Positions 8,471 to 16,319 of a stretch of DNA of 64,000 nt are shown in pieces (within the stretch, counting starts at the first letter, position 1; every line of letters starts with the position of its first letter). Below the pieces are notes generated by a model. That model was not told where the DNA came from. It was given only the letters and a program-made list of their open reading frames with translations, and did not search any database. Source of the DNA: Labilithrix sp. Lineage in GTDB: Bacteria; Myxococcota_A; Polyangia; Polyangiales; Polyangiaceae. Position numbers and translations under genes: made by a program. The stretch covers positions 1 through 64,000 of the forward strand of contig JAHBWC010000040.1 of assembly GCA_019637225.1 (NCBI GenBank), in the 5' to 3' direction.

Positions 8471-8943
8471 ACGATGAGCGCGAGCCCCGCGTGCGGTCCG
8501 GGCGTCTGGTCGAACACCTCGAGCGGGGTGAAGCCGACGGGGACGTAGTTCTTCGACCACAAGAGCCCGGCGATCGCCGGTGGGAAGCCGAGGCCCGCGA
8601 CCTCGCGCTGGAACGCCGGACGGTGCGCGAGCGCGACGGCCTCGTGTCCCGGCCAGTCGATCCTGCGCGCGTCCGAGCCCTTGATCTGCAGTGTCCGGTA
8701 CGTCGTCGGCAAGACAACCGAGAACGCGATCGCTCCGTTCGCGTCGATGTTCTCGAGCGCGCGCACCCCCTCGGGGACGCAGACGAGGACCCGGAGCAAC
8801 TGGTCGTCGCCGAGGCGGGCGCCGCCGCAGCGAGCGATCGCGGGCATCATGTTCGCGTCGCGGGTCACCGCGAGCAGGCTGAGGCCGCGCTCGAGAAAGC
8901 GCCGGAGATCGTCGAGCACCGCGGCCGGCAGCGGGGAGCCCAT
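8467..8943 (-). CDS. Pyridoxamine 5'-phosphate oxidase-like (FMN split-barrel) protein
   Basis: The 158-residue protein has the small split-barrel pattern: LDDLRRFLERGLSLLAVTRD at the N-terminus, AIARCGGARLG, then LLRVLVCVPEG and AIAFSVVLPTTYRTLQIKG. This family binds FMN, F420 or heme and acts as oxidase, reductase or sensor. The ATG at 8943 is preferred because a TACATT hexamer (8952-8957) lies just upstream; a frame extension to 8964 would start ahead of that promoter. It is coupled by ATGA to the GAF-containing homologue. The specific substrate cannot be predicted. Confidence 0.75.
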   Translation of the reverse strand: MGSPLPAAVLDDLRRFLERGLSLLAVTRDANMMPAIARCGGARLGDDQLLRVLVCVPEGVRALENIDANGAIAFSVVLPTTYRTLQIKGSDARRIDWPGHEAVALAHRPAFQREVAGLGFPPAIAGLLWSKNYVPVGFTPLEVFDQTPGPHAGLALIV

Positions 8944-8951
8944 GCGCCACC

Positions 8952-8957
8952 AATGTA
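8952..8957 (-). promoter_or_regulatory. Candidate -10 element (TACATT), leaderless-type position
   Basis: TACATT on the minus strand ends 8 nt before the ATG at 8943, with no Shine-Dalgarno sequence between. It is one of several TANNNT elements at this short distance in the window. Confidence 0.4.
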
Positions 8958-9067
8958 CCGGCAAACGAGGCGCCGCGAAGGCGCTCCTCGCAGGCCGCGG
9001 CCCCCTTCCCCGCGCGTCGCCACCGCCGGGAACGGCAGCGGAGGAGCTCGATCCCGCGCCGACGGGA

Positions 9068-9727
9068 TCAGAGCTTGCGGCTCGCCTTCGACGCCGCGAG
9101 CACCTTGTCGTACGACTCGGACATCGCCGCGTAGACGGGCGGCGGGACGTTCGGCTCCGGGACGGCGTTCTTCACGGCCGGAACCGTCTTCAGGTACGCG
9201 AGCACGGCCTTGAGGTCGTCGTCGGACATCGATCCGTTCATTCCCATCCACGGCATCGGCGGGAGGATCGGACGCCCGCTCTCCGCGCCGCGGTGGCGCC
9301 CGGTCCGGATCGCGCGGACGAACTCTTCGTCGGTCCAGAGGCCGATCCCCGTCTGCGCGTCGGAGGTCAGGTTCGCGGCGTAGACGATGCCGAACGGAGC
9401 CTTGAAGCTCGTGAAGGTGGGACCGATCACCGCCTGATCGGCCTTGCCGAGCTCCGTGGACGGGTCGGGCGCGCCCGCGGGGTGCCCCGAGAGCCGGCGC
9501 GCCATGTCGGGCACCGGCATGCCGAGGGCGGGGTCGAACTTCATCGGCGTGTGACAGTCGCTGCAGCCGCCGACGCCGACGAGGTAGGCCCCACGCTTGG
9601 CGAGATCGGCCTCTACGGCGGGTGCAGGCTCCGGTGGAGCCGTCGGGTTGGGGCGCTTTTCCTCCTTCGTGCAAGCGACGGCGAGCAGCGTCGAGAGGGC
9701 GAGGAGCGAGATCGTGACCTTGCGCAT
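9068..9727 (-). CDS. Class I c-type cytochrome lipoprotein
   Basis: The 219-residue protein has a lipoprotein signal (lipobox AVAC, Cys19) preceded by AAGGAGACACTC as ribosome site. A single heme motif CSDCH (around residues 55-59) follows KRGAYLVGVGG, the usual start of monoheme domains of the alcohol-dehydrogenase cytochrome subunit type. The distal methionine is likely in PMPWMGMNGSMSDDDLKAVL near residue 165, just before the final helix. It would be a periplasmic or outer-membrane-attached electron carrier. It stands alone and is divergent from the cyanovirin-like lipoprotein, sharing the intergenic region with phased 11-bp repeats. Confidence 0.85.
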   Translation of the reverse strand: MRKVTISLLALSTLLAVACTKEEKRPNPTAPPEPAPAVEADLAKRGAYLVGVGGCSDCHTPMKFDPALGMPVPDMARRLSGHPAGAPDPSTELGKADQAVIGPTFTSFKAPFGIVYAANLTSDAQTGIGLWTDEEFVRAIRTGRHRGAESGRPILPPMPWMGMNGSMSDDDLKAVLAYLKTVPAVKNAVPEPNVPPPVYAAMSESYDKVLAASKASRKL

Positions 9728-9789
9728 GAGTGTCTCCTTGTGGCCGACGAACGCGGCGACCAGACAATGCGCCTCCGGCGGGGGACGCG

Positions 9790-9844
9790 TTCCTAAGTGG
9801 TCCTTTCGAGCTTCCTATTTGTTTCCTAGGGGCTTCCTGTCGGC
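9790..9844. repeat. Five 11-bp phased units with TTCCT core
   Basis: Units start at 9790, 9801, 9812, 9823 and 9834. Four begin TTCCT, and the second begins TCCTT. The period of 11 bp is exact, so the cores lie on nearly one face of the helix. The array lies between the divergent cytochrome c gene (start 9727) and cyanovirin-like gene (start 9922). Direct repeats at 11-bp spacing are how PhoB/OmpR-type response regulators bind, but the core is not the PhoB box. A role as operator is inferred. Confidence 0.6.
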
Positions 9845-9921
9845 TCACGCCGGCGTCCGCGGGGACGGAGAAGAAGAAGTGACCATGGACGTCATTCGAA
9901 TCGACGCTCATCCTCGCTTCG

Positions 9922-10515
9922 ATGAGTACACGAGGCGGGGTGAGCACTTGGCCGACCGTTCGTGACGCGAGGAGGACGACGCGCGCGGCGAAAGCGCTCG
10001 CGCTCGGCCTCGTGGGTCTCGGGGCGTGGCTCGTCGCCTGCTCGAGCGACTCGAACGACACCTTCCCGGGCTGCCTGACGTCCACGCCCGCGGGCTCGTA
10101 CGCGCAGACGTGCGAGAGCTGCTCGATGAGCGGAACGGTGCTCACGTGCACGTGCCGCGGCGGCGCGAACGGCGCTCAGGTCACGCGGCTCGACACCTGC
10201 TCGTGCGATTCGGCGAGCGCCTCGAACGACCTCTCGAACGACAAGGGCGTGCTCAAGTGTGGCAGCGCGTCGTCGGGGCCCGCGGGGCCCGAGAAGTGCT
10301 CGCCGAAGTCGGGCGAGTGCAAGAACAACGGGGACTGCCGCTGCGGACAGACCTGCTTCGCCTCCGCCGTCTGTTCCACGTGCTCCAAGCGCTGCGGCTA
10401 CAGCTGCTCGAACAACGAGGAGTGCAGCGGTCTGAAGGCCGAGCTCAACTTGACCGTCGGCTACTCGCGCTGCACGAAGACGAGCCCGAGCGCCGAGATC
10501 TACCGCTGCGAGTGA
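9922..10515 (+). CDS. Cysteine-rich lipoprotein with a cyanovirin-N-like (CVNH) domain
   Basis: The 197-residue protein starts at ATG 9922 (GTG 9940 is an alternative after GAGGCGGGG) and has a signal peptide with lipobox LVAC (Cys40). Residues ~57-114 (PAGSYAQTCESCSMSGTVLT, then RLDTCSCD, then NDKGVLKCG) follow the CVNH repeat: GSYxxTC, an SxxGTxLxAxC strand, and an end of the form NxxGxLxC. CVNH domains bind high-mannose glycans. The C-terminal ~80 residues hold many cysteines (CRCGQTC, CSTCSKRCGYSC) and are unlike known CVNH partners. Surface glycan binding is an inference from the fold. Confidence 0.65.
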   Translation: MSTRGGVSTWPTVRDARRTTRAAKALALGLVGLGAWLVACSSDSNDTFPGCLTSTPAGSYAQTCESCSMSGTVLTCTCRGGANGAQVTRLDTCSCDSASASNDLSNDKGVLKCGSASSGPAGPEKCSPKSGECKNNGDCRCGQTCFASAVCSTCSKRCGYSCSNNEECSGLKAELNLTVGYSRCTKTSPSAEIYRCE

Positions 10516-10620
10516 CGCCTCGCCCGTCGATCGTCCGACGGATCGGCTCGCCGGTGGCCATGCCCTCAGAGCGCGGACGCGCGTGCGGCTTGGCTCGAGT
10601 GGTCGCCGCCTGGGAGGATC

Positions 10621-12324
10621 GTGAATCGACACGTGGCAGCATGGACGGTCGCCGGCGTGCTCGCGGCGTGCTCGAACGTTCCGGAGACGCGGCCGACGTG
10701 TCTCGAGACGGGGTGCGGTCCGCACGGCACGTGCTCGATCACGGGGCCGACGCCGGTGTGCGAGTGCGAGATCGGGTACACGGGCCCGGTGTGCGCGACC
10801 TGCGCACCCGGCTTCCAGGACGAGGACGGGAACGGGTTCTGCGCGGGGTCCTGCGCCGGCGTGGCGTGCGGCGCACACGAGCGCTGCAACGAGCTCGCGG
10901 GGCGACCGGTCTGCGGCTGCGTGGTCGGCTACTCGCGCACGGAAGAAGGCCGCTGCGCGTTCACGGGCGGCCCGGTCGATCCGTCGTTCACGGATCCGGA
11001 GCCGAACGGCTGGGCGACGAGCGGTGGCGCGAAGATCGAGATCGGAAATCCGACCGACGTTCGCGGAGGGCGTGGCTGGGCCCGCATCAGCGGGCTCGGC
11101 GAGGTGTTTCAGTCGTTCGAGATGCCGACCTTCGCCGACGCGGAGCCGCTCGCGCTCGAGCTGGAGCTCGCCTGCTCACGGATCGGCGAATGCAGCAGCG
11201 TCGAGCACGTGTACTCGATCGCCTTCGACGACCGCCTCCTCGACCGCTACCTCCCGCGGTCCGTCGAGGGCACGCCCGAGGTCGTGAGCTACTGCCTCGG
11301 TGAACAGGCCTTCGGGAGGCTCCTCCGCTTCGGGCTTCGAACGTACCCGGCGCCCGGCACGGAGGGGAGCGAGGTGTCACACTACCGGCGCTCGGACGCG
11401 TTCTTCGGGCGCGCCCAGTTCGTCCCGTCGCCCGCGTGCCCCGCGCCCGGGACGGTGAAGAACGGCGACTTCGAAGCGGGGCCCTGGGGCCCACCGAACC
11501 CCGGCGTCGACCTCATCGAAGAGAACGGAAACCGCTCGGCGCGCCTCACCACCCACTGCGGCCAGTCTCAGGGCAAGATGGAGACGTCGATCTCCGTTCC
11601 GACCACCGCGACGCTCCCTCGACCGGCGCTCGCGTTCTCGCTCGGGGGCTCCGCGACGACCGAGGTGCACCTCGACGGCCACCTCATCGGTCTCGTGCCT
11701 CCGCTCGGGGCCGAGAAGCGAGCGGTGGTCTGCCTTCCGGAATGGAGCCGCGGTCACGCCCTCGACCTGACCGTCGGAGTCGAGGGCGTTCAAGAGTGCG
11801 CGCCGGGAACGAGCCGGTCCGTGCGCGTGGACGACTTCGTCGTGGTCTCCGACCCGTCGTGCGTCGACGAGACGGTGCCCAACGGCGGCTTCGAGCGCCC
11901 CGGCGGCGCGCTCTGGACGGGCCGAACGCTCGGCGGCAGGCGCGTCGTCAGAAACGCGAAGGCTGCGCACTCGGGAGAGGCCTACCTCGAGATCAGCGCG
12001 GACGCGCGCATGCGCTCCGCCTCGGCGCCGCTCCGCGCTCCGGGCGCGACCGGCGGCGCTGCGCTGAAGTTCTGGTATCGCCTCCCCCGCCCGGCGAGCG
12101 CGTGGATCAGTGTGGGCAGGACGTACTGGGAAAACCCGGTTTCCCCTCCACCGTCCGAAGCGTGGAGCCCGCTGAGCGTGTGCCTTCCCCGTCACTCGTG
12201 GGGGCGCACCGTCGACATCGAGATCTACGCCCAGCCTGCGGACGCCGACGGCGTGGGACTCGCGGCCGCGCTCGACCTCGACGATCTCGAGATCGCGCCC
12301 GATCCGTCGTGTCCGCTCGACTGA
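10621..12324 (+). CDS. Lipoprotein with EGF-like repeats and two C-terminal beta-sandwich-like domains
   Basis: The GTG at 10621 follows GGGAGGATC and gives 567 residues with a lipobox LAAC (Cys17). Two EGF-like modules follow: CLETGCGPHGTC to CECEIGYTGPVC (about 27-60) and CAGVACGAHERC to CGCVVGYSRTEEGRC (about 78-117). After a domain of unknown type (~125-270) come two segments opening alike, VKNGDFEAG (~281) and VPNGGFERPG (~422), each ~130 residues and each ending in DDFVVVSDPSC or DDLEIAPDPSC; these look like duplicated carbohydrate-binding-type beta sandwiches. It is probably a surface adhesin-like protein, downstream of the cyanovirin-like lipoprotein. Confidence 0.65.
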   Translation: MNRHVAAWTVAGVLAACSNVPETRPTCLETGCGPHGTCSITGPTPVCECEIGYTGPVCATCAPGFQDEDGNGFCAGSCAGVACGAHERCNELAGRPVCGCVVGYSRTEEGRCAFTGGPVDPSFTDPEPNGWATSGGAKIEIGNPTDVRGGRGWARISGLGEVFQSFEMPTFADAEPLALELELACSRIGECSSVEHVYSIAFDDRLLDRYLPRSVEGTPEVVSYCLGEQAFGRLLRFGLRTYPAPGTEGSEVSHYRRSDAFFGRAQFVPSPACPAPGTVKNGDFEAGPWGPPNPGVDLIEENGNRSARLTTHCGQSQGKMETSISVPTTATLPRPALAFSLGGSATTEVHLDGHLIGLVPPLGAEKRAVVCLPEWSRGHALDLTVGVEGVQECAPGTSRSVRVDDFVVVSDPSCVDETVPNGGFERPGGALWTGRTLGGRRVVRNAKAAHSGEAYLEISADARMRSASAPLRAPGATGGAALKFWYRLPRPASAWISVGRTYWENPVSPPPSEAWSPLSVCLPRHSWGRTVDIEIYAQPADADGVGLAAALDLDDLEIAPDPSCPLD

Positions 12325-12362
12325 GCGCCGAAGCACCGCCGTGAGGCGGCGCGAGCGGGTCG

Positions 12363-12382
12363 GCGCGGCCGCGGGGCCGCGC
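12363..12382. terminator. Possible bidirectional terminator hairpin
   Basis: GCGCGGCC (12363-12370) and GGCCGCGC (12375-12382) form a perfect 8-bp stem around GCGG between two convergent genes. There is no T tract, so Rho-independent function is uncertain. Confidence 0.3.
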
Positions 12383-12385
12383 GCG

Positions 12386-13003
12386 TCAGGGGAAGTTCTG
12401 CGCTTCTTCGCAGTCCTGGCGCGCGCGAAGCGGGAGCTGCTCGCGCTCCGCCTGCGGGATCGTCTCGAAGTCGACGCCGTCGTTCGTCGGGCGGACCGTG
12501 CGGACGCGCAGCCAGGCGACGACGCACTTGTAGCCCGCGTCGTCCTCCGCCATGGCGGGGCCGCCCTTGTGGCGCTCGATCTTGAGCGGCTTGCGGAGCA
12601 GCATCAGCTTGTTCGGGTCCGTGCCCTGCGTCGCGATGAGGCGGCTCATCTCCTCGGGCTCGAGCGCGACGGCCGCCTGGTAGTTCGCGAGGACCTCTTC
12701 TTCCGTCGTCGGCTGCTGGCCGGAGACGAGCCCCGCGTCGATGTTGTAGAGGCGGAAGCCCGCGAAGCCGTAGATGCGGTACGCGCGCCCCGGCTGTCCG
12801 TGGCAGTCGAGTGTCCCGCAGCGGCGCTGCAGGTACGGGTCCACGAAGGCGCGGTAGGTCGGGTAGTCGGGCTGGAGGATCTCGGTGAAGCGCTTGTTGT
12901 CCGGCGCCGACGCGCACGACGTGCTGCCGGTCACGAGCGCGCCCATGCCGCCGAGCACGGAGAGCCCGAGGAGCAGGGCCGATCTGCCGGAGAGCGCGAA
13001 CAT
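12386..13003 (-). CDS. Secreted cytochrome-like protein with CX4CH motif
   Basis: The ATG at 13003 shares one base (TGATG) with the stop of the upstream gene and gives 205 residues with an N-terminal signal (hydrophobic to about residue 30, SCAS suggesting lipidation at Cys30). RRCGTLDCHGQ (about residues 60-70) carries a CX4CH motif and follows YRAFVDPYLQ. The middle has LVSGQQPTTEEEVLANYQAA and KLMLLRKPLKIERHKGGPAM, a pattern common in myxobacterial electron-transfer lipoproteins. It is the last gene of the DUF4266/DUF3570 operon. Heme attachment through CX4CH is known in cytochrome c3 proteins but unproven here. Confidence 0.65.
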   Translation of the reverse strand: MFALSGRSALLLGLSVLGGMGALVTGSTSCASAPDNKRFTEILQPDYPTYRAFVDPYLQRRCGTLDCHGQPGRAYRIYGFAGFRLYNIDAGLVSGQQPTTEEEVLANYQAAVALEPEEMSRLIATQGTDPNKLMLLRKPLKIERHKGGPAMAEDDAGYKCVVAWLRVRTVRPTNDGVDFETIPQAEREQLPLRARQDCEEAQNFP

Positions 13004-13695
13004 CAGTTGCGGTCCTCCGGGCACTTCTCGACCTGGACGAACTCGGGCGGCGGCGGGCACGCGACGAGCGGGACGTTCTTCGCCTTGAACTCGTCCTCGC
13101 TGTTGAACATGCGGATCTGTCCGGGCGAGGCGAAGTCGCGGAGCCCCTGGATGTGGCAGGTCGCGCAGGACGCCTCGCGGCCGATGTGGCCCGACATGCG
13201 CCGGATGACGAGCGTGTTCTCGTCCTGGAGCGGCTTCACCGTCCGCTCGACCGACACGAGGAGCGGGAAGGTGATCTTCGCGAAGTCTTCCTTCCGGACG
13301 TAGAAGTTGCCGTTGCAGTTCGTCACGAAGCAGCGCTTCGTCTTGTTCGCGTCGAGGATGCGGACGTACGCGTTGTCGACGCGCGCGTTGTAGTCGTCGG
13401 GGCCCCAGAAGACCGTGCCGCCGAGGACGAAGACGCTGTCGGCCGGGCCCTTGGTCGAGTGGCAGAGCGCGCACGGCTCGCCGGGGCGGTGGTACTCGCT
13501 CTCGACCGGGTAGAGATCCGCCTCCTCGGGGCCGAGGCCGTTCACGCCGGCGCGGTGGACCGGGTCGAGGTTGCACGAGCTGCCCAGGCTCGCGACCGCC
13601 ACGCACGCGGCCACGCCGAGCAGACGACCGCGCCAGCTCGCGCGCCGCGGCGTCGCTCCGTCGTTCGAGAGGTGGGTGGGGGAGGTGCGTCGCAT
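13003..13695 (-). CDS. Diheme c-type cytochrome lipoprotein
   Basis: The 230-residue protein has a long N-terminus with signal sequence and lipobox GSSC (Cys41). Two canonical motifs are present, CALCH (about residues 74-78) and CATCH (about 182-186). Between them lies a beta-rich stretch (VFVLGGTVFWGPDDYNARVD, then KRCFVTNCNGNFYV) reminiscent of a carboxypeptidase-regulatory-like beta-sandwich. It is placed 3 bp after the DUF3570 gene and is coupled to the next cytochrome-like gene by TGATG. It would be a periplasmic or outer-membrane electron-transfer partner. Confidence 0.75.
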   Translation of the reverse strand: MRRTSPTHLSNDGATPRRASWRGRLLGVAACVAVASLGSSCNLDPVHRAGVNGLGPEEADLYPVESEYHRPGEPCALCHSTKGPADSVFVLGGTVFWGPDDYNARVDNAYVRILDANKTKRCFVTNCNGNFYVRKEDFAKITFPLLVSVERTVKPLQDENTLVIRRMSGHIGREASCATCHIQGLRDFASPGQIRMFNSEDEFKAKNVPLVACPPPPEFVQVEKCPEDRN

Positions 13696-13698
13696 CGC

Positions 13699-15825
13699 TC
13701 AGAACTCCACGTCGAAGCCGACTGAACCGTAGACGGCCGTACGGGTCGTGACGTAGAGCGCCTTCAAGAAGCGCGTGTACATCACGTCGCCGACGAGCGT
13801 GAGCCCGTATTTTATCTCGCCCTCGGGCTCGCCCAAACCCAGGCGAACGCCGCCGCCGGCCGTCGCCGTGATGAGCGGCGACAGCTCGCGATCGCCCGTG
13901 CGGTACAGCGGGACGACGATCTGACCGGCCGGATCGAGGATCGCGGAGTAGGCGAGGTTGTAGAAGTTCGTGTCCGTCTGGGCGTGGAGGCGGAGGTGCG
14001 GCCAGACGCGCAGGTGGCGCGAGAGGTCGACCATGTAGCGCGAGTCGGTCGAGCTCGCCTTCATGCCCCACGTGTCGACGTAGAAGCGCTGGTCGAGCCG
14101 GAGCGTCGCGTTCTGCAGGCGCTTGTTGTAGCGAGCGCCCACCGCGAAGCGGTCGCGCTCGGTCGGGAGCTGCTCGAGCGGTTTGACCGGGAGGCGCGTG
14201 CGGTTGACGAGGTCGACCGTCGCGCCGTTGGGGACGAAGGGCGCGATGAGATCGGGGTCGAACATCGCGATGTAGCGGTAGGGCTGCGAGCCGTCGCCGC
14301 GCTCCATCGCCACGGTGCCACCGACGAGCAGGACCGACGTGGGCGACATGATGAACGTGATGCCCGCCTCGATCTCGTGCGTGTGGATGTACCCCTTCAG
14401 TGGGTTGAAGTCGTTCAGGTAGTTGTTCGGACCGCGGCCGATACGGTCGTAGCTGTACGAGTAGCCGAGCGTCGGCGTGATGAGCTTGTCGTTCAGGTCC
14501 GCCGTGAGGCGCAGCCCGCCGGTGTACGAGACGTAGTCGGGCGACGCGGACGAGCTCACGCTCGCCTGCGCGCCGTAGAGGCCGGGCTTGTAGCCGCCGG
14601 TGAGGCCGTACGCGTAGCGGAACTCCTCGAACGGCGGCGACGCCGACGACACGATGTCCGGCGAAGCCGCGCTGACCGCGTCGACGAGGAAGTTGCCGCC
14701 GATGTTCCAGCCGGCGGTCGGCGAGACGAGCGACGCGTTGATCGCCGGCGTGTAGACCGCGACCGCGTTGGTGTCCGAGTAGCCCGAGAGATCGGTCCCG
14801 ACGCGGACGACGAGGCTCTTCTGGTTCTGCGGGAGGCACTTCTGCACCTCCTCCTGGCTCTTCGCCGCGAGCATGCACTTGATCTGCCCCGGCGTGATGA
14901 AGTCGTTCGCCGGCGGCTTCAGCGTGATGCGGACCGTGACGAAGTCCTTCTCCTTGATGTCGTACTCTTCCTCGAAGGTCGCCGTGAAGCCGTTCACGGT
15001 GCCCTCGGCGACGACCTTGTGGGTCCCCGGGTCGACGGAGAACTTCTTCTTCAGCGCCTCGGAGGGCACCGGGCGATCGTCGAACGTGACCTTCAGATCG
15101 GACACGCCCTGCGGCGGATCGAACGTCACGTGCGGGATGCGATCGAGCAGCTCCTTCACGCGGATGCGCGCGATGCGCATCACGTTGGCGTCCTTCTTCT
15201 GGATGCCGAGCTCGAGCGAGCGCTGCGCGTCCTTGAGCGCGTCGACGAGCTTGCCGGCGCGCGCCTCGCAAGACGCGAGGTGAAGGCGCGTGCGGGGCGA
15301 GTCGTCGATCTTGAGCGCCTGTCGATCCTTGTCGATGCACTCGTCGAGGCGGCCCTCCTGATCGGCCTTGAGCGCGTCGCGGATCAACGTCACGGTCGCG
15401 GCGAGGCCCGACGGCGGCTCTTCTTCCTCGTCGTTGTTCGCCGGCGCCTTCACGCCCTTCACGTCGTCCCACTGGGCGCGGATGCCCGGCGTCACGCCGC
15501 TCGTCGGGAGCTTCGCGTTGGCGTCGGCCTGGAGCGCGCTCTTGAAGTGCTGCTTGGCGTCGTCGGCTTGCCCGAGCTGGGAGGCGACCATCCCGAGCGC
15601 CACGTGGACCTCGGCCTTCACGGCAGCCCCGCAGCCCTTCTTCAGGCAGACCGAGAGCTGGTCCTGCAGCTTCTTCTTCGCGGGGCCGAGGCTACCCGGG
15701 TAGTCCTCGTTCATCACCTGCTGCACGGCCTCGCGGATGGACGCGTCGTCCGCGCGCGCCGGCATCGCCGCGACAAAGAGCGTCAGGCCGACGAGCAGCG
15801 CCGCGAGGCGGCTTCGCAGGCGCAC
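13699..15825 (-). CDS. DUF3570 outer-membrane protein with N-terminal TPR-like region
   Basis: The GTG at 15825 is chosen because GGGAGAC lies 7 nt upstream and a clear signal peptide follows (ending MPARA); a longer frame to 15873 exists. The mature 708-residue protein begins with helical repeats with TPR character (~30-200, GMVASQLGQADDAKQHFKSA), passes through a PEGA-like beta segment (~240-310), and ends in a ~380-residue barrel. The barrel portion (YSYSYDRIGRGPNNYLNDFN, HTHEIEAGITFIMSP, NATLRLDQRFYVDTW) matches DUF3570 proteins, which pair with DUF4266 lipoproteins. The C-terminal residue pattern (GFDVEF) fits an outer-membrane beta-signal. Confidence 0.8.
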   Translation of the reverse strand: MRLRSRLAALLVGLTLFVAAMPARADDASIREAVQQVMNEDYPGSLGPAKKKLQDQLSVCLKKGCGAAVKAEVHVALGMVASQLGQADDAKQHFKSALQADANAKLPTSGVTPGIRAQWDDVKGVKAPANNDEEEEPPSGLAATVTLIRDALKADQEGRLDECIDKDRQALKIDDSPRTRLHLASCEARAGKLVDALKDAQRSLELGIQKKDANVMRIARIRVKELLDRIPHVTFDPPQGVSDLKVTFDDRPVPSEALKKKFSVDPGTHKVVAEGTVNGFTATFEEEYDIKEKDFVTVRITLKPPANDFITPGQIKCMLAAKSQEEVQKCLPQNQKSLVVRVGTDLSGYSDTNAVAVYTPAINASLVSPTAGWNIGGNFLVDAVSAASPDIVSSASPPFEEFRYAYGLTGGYKPGLYGAQASVSSSASPDYVSYTGGLRLTADLNDKLITPTLGYSYSYDRIGRGPNNYLNDFNPLKGYIHTHEIEAGITFIMSPTSVLLVGGTVAMERGDGSQPYRYIAMFDPDLIAPFVPNGATVDLVNRTRLPVKPLEQLPTERDRFAVGARYNKRLQNATLRLDQRFYVDTWGMKASSTDSRYMVDLSRHLRVWPHLRLHAQTDTNFYNLAYSAILDPAGQIVVPLYRTGDRELSPLITATAGGGVRLGLGEPEGEIKYGLTLVGDVMYTRFLKALYVTTRTAVYGSVGFDVEF

Positions 15826-15968
15826 GGCCGTGTCTCCCACACGGCGCGGTCTCCCGAAGGTCGACCAGAGCACCGGCCTACGCTACCGGAAGTCTCGACC
15901 GTGTGCCGAGGAGAATCCGTCGCGGGCCGGAGGAAGGCTGACGCCCGGCGGGGCCGCCGGTCTTCCGG

Positions 15969-16187
15969 TCAGTTGCAGCCGCAGCCGCCGCCGCCGCCGC
16001 CGAGGCCGCCCGCGGCCCCCTCGGAGACGGCGCGGACGTGGCCGTCGAGACCGATCGCGATCTCGTCCGGCGTCATCGTCGGGTGGGCGAGCATCCCGCG
16101 CTCGTAGGGCGCGACCTTCGTGCAGCCGCCGAGGACGACGGCGAGCAACGCGACGGTGAGCACGACGAGGAGCGGTTGACGCTTCAT
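15969..16187 (-). CDS. DUF4266 small lipoprotein
   Basis: This 72-residue lipoprotein has a signal peptide with lipobox LGGC (Cys22), the motif KVAPYERGMLAHPTM directly after the lipidated Cys, and the glycine-rich tail GGGGGGCGCN. This is the DUF4266 signature. The ATG at 16187 follows GGGAGGCTCCCTC. DUF4266 genes lie next to DUF3570 genes in many proteobacteria, as here, often with a TlpA-like and an ApbE flavin transferase gene; neither of those is present in this window. The function of the family is not established. Confidence 0.9.
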   Translation of the reverse strand: MKRQPLLVVLTVALLAVVLGGCTKVAPYERGMLAHPTMTPDEIAIGLDGHVRAVSEGAAGGLGGGGGGCGCN

Positions 16188-16211
16188 GAGGGAGCCTCCC
16201 GAGGTCCATGG

Positions 16212-16217
16212 AGTATA
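16212..16217 (-). promoter_or_regulatory. Candidate -10 element for the DUF4266/DUF3570 operon
   Basis: TATACT on the minus strand lies 24 nt upstream of the DUF4266 ATG and leaves room for a short leader with the GGGAGG ribosome site. No convincing -35 is spaced at 17 bp. Confidence 0.45.
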
Positions 16218-16319
16218 GCGCCCGGTCCCTCGACAGCATCCAAAATGTCGGGGTGGATCCGCTTCGATCCGCAGGTGCTGCTTGTCCGCCCGGCGGAAGG
16301 ACGCCAGAATCAACGAGCG

